DNA from: an uncultured bacterium
GTDB taxonomy: Bacteria; Verrucomicrobiota; Lentisphaeria; Oligosphaerales; Oligosphaeraceae
Assembly (NCBI GenBank): GCA_902783355.1
Contig: CACZQQ010000164.1
Location: 1-6,191, forward strand
Reading direction: 5' to 3'
DNA: 6,191 bases
The notes beneath the pieces were generated by a model. That model was given only the letters and a program-made list of their open reading frames with translations, was not told the DNA's origin and made no database searches. Made by a program: the position numbers and the translations under genes. Every line of letters starts with the position of its first letter. Positions within the stretch are counted from its first letter, which is position 1. This document shows positions 4,500-6,191 of the stretch, one piece after another.

Positions 4500-6191
4500 C
4501 TATTCGGCGGCCTCTTCGGCGCTGGCCTTGGCCTGGGGGAACTCCCAGACGAAGCCCTTCTCGAAATCGGACACGGAAGGCAGCTTGGTCTCTTCCATTC
4601 CCTTGGGCAGACCCTGCAGGGTGCTTCCGTTGCCGCCCATGTTGGACCGCTCGATGAAGCGCGGAGGATTCTGCGCGTAGCCCTCGGTGAAGAGAGCCAG
4701 CGCGGGGAAGTAGAAGGGCATGACGGAGAGCTGGTCGGCCAGGTTGAACTGGCGCTCAACACCCGTGTTCGCGATGAACGGCGTCACCAGGTTGCGATCG
4801 ATGCGGGCCATCTCCTTCTTGGGGCCGAGCCAGGCCGTCCCGTTGAAGAGGGTGATGCCAGGCTGCGGGCTGGTGTGGGAGTGGATCTCGCCGTCGCCGG
4901 ACTTGCCGTTGATGTAGGCGAAGTAGTCGATCTTGTGGGGCGTCTCGCGGTTGGCGGCGTCCACGTAGATCGTCTTCGCGGCGTTGACATCCAGCGGGTT
5001 GTTCCGCTCGACATCGCCGATGATGCCGCCGGCGGTCAAGGAGATGGTGTCGCCGGAGTTGATCTTCGCGGCATGGCCAGCGGTGATGCTGCCGCCGGCC
5101 GTGATGTCGACATCGCTGTCAGCCTCGGCCAGGTGGCCGACGTAGACATTGCTCTGGGCGAACATGCTGAGGCGGCGGGTCAGGCCGGCGTCGCCGTTGA
5201 GCTCGCTGCGGCCTTCCTCGTGCGCGTAGACCTTGTCGACGTCGATGCTGGCGGCGACGATGTTCACATTGCCGTCCTCGGCGGTGACATCGCTCAGGGA
5301 GACATTGTCGCCGAGGATGTCTATGTCGGAATCCAGGCCGGCGGTGATGACCACGCCGTCCTCGACGTCCTGCAGGTCAGCCGTGATGCTGGCGTTGTCG
5401 CCCTGGGTGGTCAGGCTCAGGTTGTCCACATCCTTGTCCAGCTTGACGTTGATCTTGCCGTCGTCGTCCTTGGTGGCGATGATGACGTTGCCGGCGCCGG
5501 TGTTGTCGCTCTCGTCGTTGACGACCACGGAGCCCTCGGCCTCGATGTCGATGGTCTCGGCAATCAGGGTGCCGGTGGAGGTCACGTCGCCGTCGGAGTC
5601 GATGTCGATGACAGAGCCCGGCGTGTAGGGTTCGTCGGTCGCGTCGCCGGCCTGGATGGTGGCGCCGGTCTTGTTCTCAACGTCGCCCTTCGCGTCGATC
5701 TTGACGGTGGGATCTTCATCGCCATGGGCGAGGATGTTGCCTTCGTTGACGACATCGCCGTCCTCAGTGGTGGTGATGGTCACGTCCTGGGCGTCGATGG
5801 TGCTGCTTTCACCCACGGTAACGTCGCTGCCGGCGGTGATTTCGGCATCGCCGTTCTCGGCCGTCACGTCGCCATTCAGCTCCACCGTCTTGGCGGCCGC
5901 GATGGTGACGTTCTCCTTCTCGTCGTCCTCGTCGCCAGTGGCGGTGATGTCACCGGTCTCGGAGGTCTCGACGGAGCCCTTGTCGGCAATGATGTCCACG
6001 GTCTCACCCGTGACAGCGCCAGCGATCTCGACATCGCCCTCGGTCGCCTCGACGGTCACGCCGCCGTTTGCAGCGGTCAGCGAGCCAGCCTCGGTAACCT
6101 CGGCGTTGTCCGTGGCAACCACCTTGATGGCATCAGCCACGTCACCGTCAGCGGTGATGGCGGCGTTCACGATGGCGTCCTTGCCAGCCGC
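4500..6191 (-). CDS. Large acidic beta-helix repeat surface protein, adhesin-like (5' partial)
   Basis: The frame is open to the right edge, so the N-terminus and any signal peptide lie outside; the GTG at 6170 is just an in-frame codon. Numbering from that codon, residues 1 to about 395 are degenerate repeats alternating short beta strands (V-I/T-I patterns) with Asp/Gly turns, with recurring units like DGDV, ITAG and VTI. This is typical of right-handed beta-helix filamentous adhesins. The part is rich in Asp, Glu, Thr and Val and has no cysteine, as expected for an exported protein. From about residue 400 the character changes to a non-repetitive region with aromatic residues (KIDYFAYINGKSGD, NGTAWLGPK, MPFYFPALALF, GFVWEF), ending in EEAAE. 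I see no C-terminal autotransporter barrel, LPxTG or PEP-CTERM-like anchor. The likely role is surface attachment or a matrix component. Resemblance to filamentous haemagglutinin or LktA-type adhesins is an impression, not proven. The stop is TAG and a terminator lies immediately downstream. Confidence 0.8.
   Translation of the reverse strand, partial: AAGKDAIVNAAITADGDVADAIKVVATDNAEVTEAGSLTAANGGVTVEATEGDVEIAGAVTGETVDIIADKGSVETSETGDITATGDEDDEKENVTIAAAKTVELNGDVTAENGDAEITAGSDVTVGESSTIDAQDVTITTTEDGDVVNEGNILAHGDEDPTVKIDAKGDVENKTGATIQAGDATDEPYTPGSVIDIDSDGDVTSTGTLIAETIDIEAEGSVVVNDESDNTGAGNVIIATKDDDGKINVKLDKDVDNLSLTTQGDNASITADLQDVEDGVVITAGLDSDIDILGDNVSLSDVTAEDGNVNIVAASIDVDKVYAHEEGRSELNGDAGLTRRLSMFAQSNVYVGHLAEADSDVDITAGGSITAGHAAKINSGDTISLTAGGIIGDVERNNPLDVNAAKTIYVDAANRETPHKIDYFAYINGKSGDGEIHSHTSPQPGITLFNGTAWLGPKKEMARIDRNLVTPFIANTGVERQFNLADQLSVMPFYFPALALFTEGYAQNPPRFIERSNMGGNGSTLQGLPKGMEETKLPSVSDFEKGFVWEFPQAKASAEEAAE

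Noticed and set aside
5233..5628. A 131-codon plus-strand frame rich in Ser/Thr/Met/Leu
   Set aside because: It is antisense to the beta-helix gene and reflects its Asp/Val codon bias.

Overview
This GC-rich bacterial window has five protein-coding genes: two on the plus strand, three on the minus strand, and the outermost two cut by the window edges. The gene content suggests a Gram-negative bacterium. It combines a type IV pilus retraction-type ATPase, an archaeal-like family B DNA polymerase, a DUF362-type iron-sulfur protein and a large acidic beta-helix surface protein. That mix fits the PVC group (for example Lentisphaerota/Victivallales or relatives), but this is inference from gene content; there is no rRNA or other phylogenetic marker.

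Layout from left to right: (1) The 3' end of a plus-strand gene with two 4Fe-4S motifs, ending at 375. (2) A gene-free stretch at about 376-646 holding two near-perfect tandem copies (81 and 83 bp) of a hairpin-forming element, the start of a degraded third copy, and two further GC-rich hairpins. (3) A minus-strand pair: a PilT/PilU-family ATPase (869-1969), followed 15 bp downstream and in the same reading frame by a small predicted single-pass membrane protein (647-853). (4) A relatively AT-rich divergent intergenic region (1970-2089), with a TATAAT sequence facing the pilus gene and a small GTGCA-N6-TGCAC palindrome. (5) A complete family B DNA polymerase on the plus strand (2090-4300), with all three exonuclease and all three polymerase motifs intact. 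(6) A short intergenic region with a nested hairpin behind the polymerase and a clear rho-independent terminator for the minus-strand gene to its right. (7) The C-terminal ~560 residues of a long, cysteine-free, Asp-rich beta-helix repeat protein on the minus strand, which runs off the right edge.

The genes do not form one obvious pathway. The pilus ATPase and the small membrane protein probably form an operon. The polymerase is transcribed divergently from it and stands alone. The adhesin-like protein and the pilus ATPase both point to surface attachment or motility, but nothing in the sequence ties them together functionally. I found no CRISPR array, insertion sequence, tRNA, rRNA or clear defence system. 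The items most worth a second look are the tandem hairpin repeat, the in-frame TAG between the pilus ATPase and the membrane ORF, the compact palm of the polymerase, and the unassigned C-terminal region of the beta-helix protein.
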